From an uncultured Phascolarctobacterium sp. (lineage in GTDB: Bacteria > Bacillota > Negativicutes > Acidaminococcales > Acidaminococcaceae): 16,051 bases of DNA. Under the pieces are notes generated by a model that was not told the origin of the DNA, searched no databases, and saw only the letters and a program-made list of their open reading frames with translations. The stretch lies in assembly GCF_905212365.1 (NCBI RefSeq), contig NZ_CAJMEH010000050.1:1-16051 (forward strand), read 5' to 3'. The position numbers and the translations under genes are program-made. Each line of letters starts with the position of its first letter. Position 1 is the stretch's first letter. Shown here piece after piece: positions 15,249 to 16,051 of the stretch.

Positions 15249-16051
15249 CTAAATTATTCTTTTTTGATACCTAATAATTTCTTCGTCCCGTATGATTCCA
15301 TCCTCAACAATCATTGCTGATTTTAAAACAGTACCAATAGAATCTAAAGCTAATTCTTCTAAATATGGAAGTATTATTTTAGAATTATTGTAAGAAAAGG
15401 TTTTATGAAAGATCGAAGGAGTATGGTCGACAACATAATGTAAAATTCCATCAACAAAATAAGTTGGGCTTTCAATAGTAGTTGGTATACTAGTTTCTAT
15501 ACCCCCATTACGATCGCAACTAACATCAATTATCATTGAATCCTTTTTCATTCTACTCAAATCTTTCCGGTACAATACATGATCTTTTCTCTTAACATCC
15601 CATAATATACAATTGACAATAACATCAAAATCCCCCACTTCCTCTCGTAATAGAGATTCCATATTTCTATCGTACTGTATAACACTAGCCCCCAGCATAT
15701 TTAATACTTTTATTGCACCTCTAGCTGTATTCCCCTTACCAATAACTGCTACTTTTAAACCAAATGGTAGCTTTCCATAACATTGAAAGGCATGCATAAT
15801 TGCCGCTTCGCCAGCTAATTCATTGTTGAACCAAAATACATGCCTACCTTTCTTAAACATTTTTTCCCATGCGTAGGCAGTTAATTCCCTTGAAATTAAC
15901 TTATCCGTAATATCTCTATTTTGTGTTGCATGTACCCAGCCAAAAATTATTTGTCCTGAATTTAGCATTTCCAAATAATCCGCATCCCCTATTTTCGGAT
16001 CACAAATAATGTCTTTCAAGAGGACATCTTTATGCGAAGCAATATGGCTAC
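15249..16051 (-). CDS. N5-(carboxyethyl)ornithine synthase-like / alanine dehydrogenase-family enzyme, partial
   Basis: This is a NAD(P)H-dependent dehydrogenase of the alanine dehydrogenase/transhydrogenase fold. The nearest characterised relative I can recall is CeoS of Lactococcus, which reductively joins pyruvate to the side-chain amine of ornithine or lysine. Visible features are GQIIFGWVHATQ (pyruvate-site-like histidine), ELAGEAAIMHAFQCYGKLP, the nucleotide-binding VAVIGKGNTARGAIKVL, then IIDVSCDRNGGIE and VVDHTPSIFHKT. The frame is open to the window edge: codons before the TTG at 16019 continue the homologous pattern, so about 267 residues are seen and the N-terminus is missing. It lies 112 bases upstream of the flippase on the same strand, suggesting amino-acid-type decoration of a glycan. 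Exact substrate is unknown, and an alanine or saccharopine-type activity is possible. Confidence 0.75.
   Translation of the reverse strand, partial: SHIASHKDVLLKDIICDPKIGDADYLEMLNSGQIIFGWVHATQNRDITDKLISRELTAYAWEKMFKKGRHVFWFNNELAGEAAIMHAFQCYGKLPFGLKVAVIGKGNTARGAIKVLNMLGASVIQYDRNMESLLREEVGDFDVIVNCILWDVKRKDHVLYRKDLSRMKKDSMIIDVSCDRNGGIETSIPTTIESPTYFVDGILHYVVDHTPSIFHKTFSYNNSKIILPYLEELALDSIGTVLKSAMIVEDGIIRDEEIIRYQKRII

Noticed and set aside
16017..16019. TTG at 16019 as a real start of the CeoS-like gene
   Set aside because: The frame is open upstream to the window edge and the upstream residues fit the family, so the gene is simply cut by the window.
1..16051. CRISPR arrays, tRNA or rRNA genes
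   Set aside because: No regularly spaced repeats, cloverleaf-like sequences or rRNA signatures were seen on either strand.

Overview
The window looks like chromosomal DNA of a Negativicutes-type Firmicute. A Phascolarctobacterium/Acidaminococcaceae relative is my best guess, from gene content only and at low-to-moderate confidence. The clues are a TAXI-type TRAP transporter with a DUF1850 partner, a P-loop/Asp23 fusion protein, strong AGGAGG-type ribosome binding sites and extended -10 promoters. Positions 1 to about 11,600 have mixed, moderate base composition and read as core genome. From about 11,605 to the right edge the DNA becomes clearly AT-rich and contains broken genes, as expected for a variable surface-polysaccharide region.

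Left to right: tandem hairpins (6-80) close a minus-strand TRAP operon. Its gene order is solute-binding lipoprotein (2630-3598), DUF1850 protein (2081-2620) and fused TRAP permease (99-2051). A terminator-like hairpin sits across the start of the DUF1850 gene. A short plus-strand gene (3969-4328) encodes a 119-aa protein with a single EF-hand-like loop. It has its own extended -10 promoter, a foldable leader and a strong bidirectional terminator. Next is a four-gene minus-strand operon: a secreted SH3/NlpC-P60 peptidase (7561-8853, TTG start), leucyl aminopeptidase (6048-7532), a PHP-domain phosphoesterase (5233-6048) and a P-loop/Asp23 fusion protein (4415-5242). Its last three genes overlap or abut.

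After a 434-base non-coding gap and a terminator comes a two-gene minus-strand unit: UDP-glucuronate 4-epimerase (10540-11595) and UDP-glucose 6-dehydrogenase (9288-10538). Together they would make UDP-glucuronate and UDP-galacturonate for surface glycans. A plus-strand DUF4143-family AAA ATPase (11818-13137) follows, behind a promoter full of inverted and direct repeats. Immediately after it are the C-terminal remnant of a HigA-type antitoxin (13160-13273) and an unidentified decayed reading frame (13325-13513, minus).

The right end holds a Wzx-like polysaccharide flippase split by a frameshift in a run of eight A (13644-15136, minus). Beyond it is a 5'-truncated enzyme resembling N5-(carboxyethyl)ornithine synthase (15249-16051, minus). 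Together with the UDP-uronate genes this suggests a capsule or exopolysaccharide carrying uronic acid and possibly a carboxyethyl-amino-acid substituent. The most notable signals are the frameshifted flippase at a perfect A-AAA-AAA slippery heptamer, the opine-type enzyme in a glycan locus, the repeat-rich ATPase promoter next to an antitoxin scar, and the terminator buried in the start of the DUF1850 gene.
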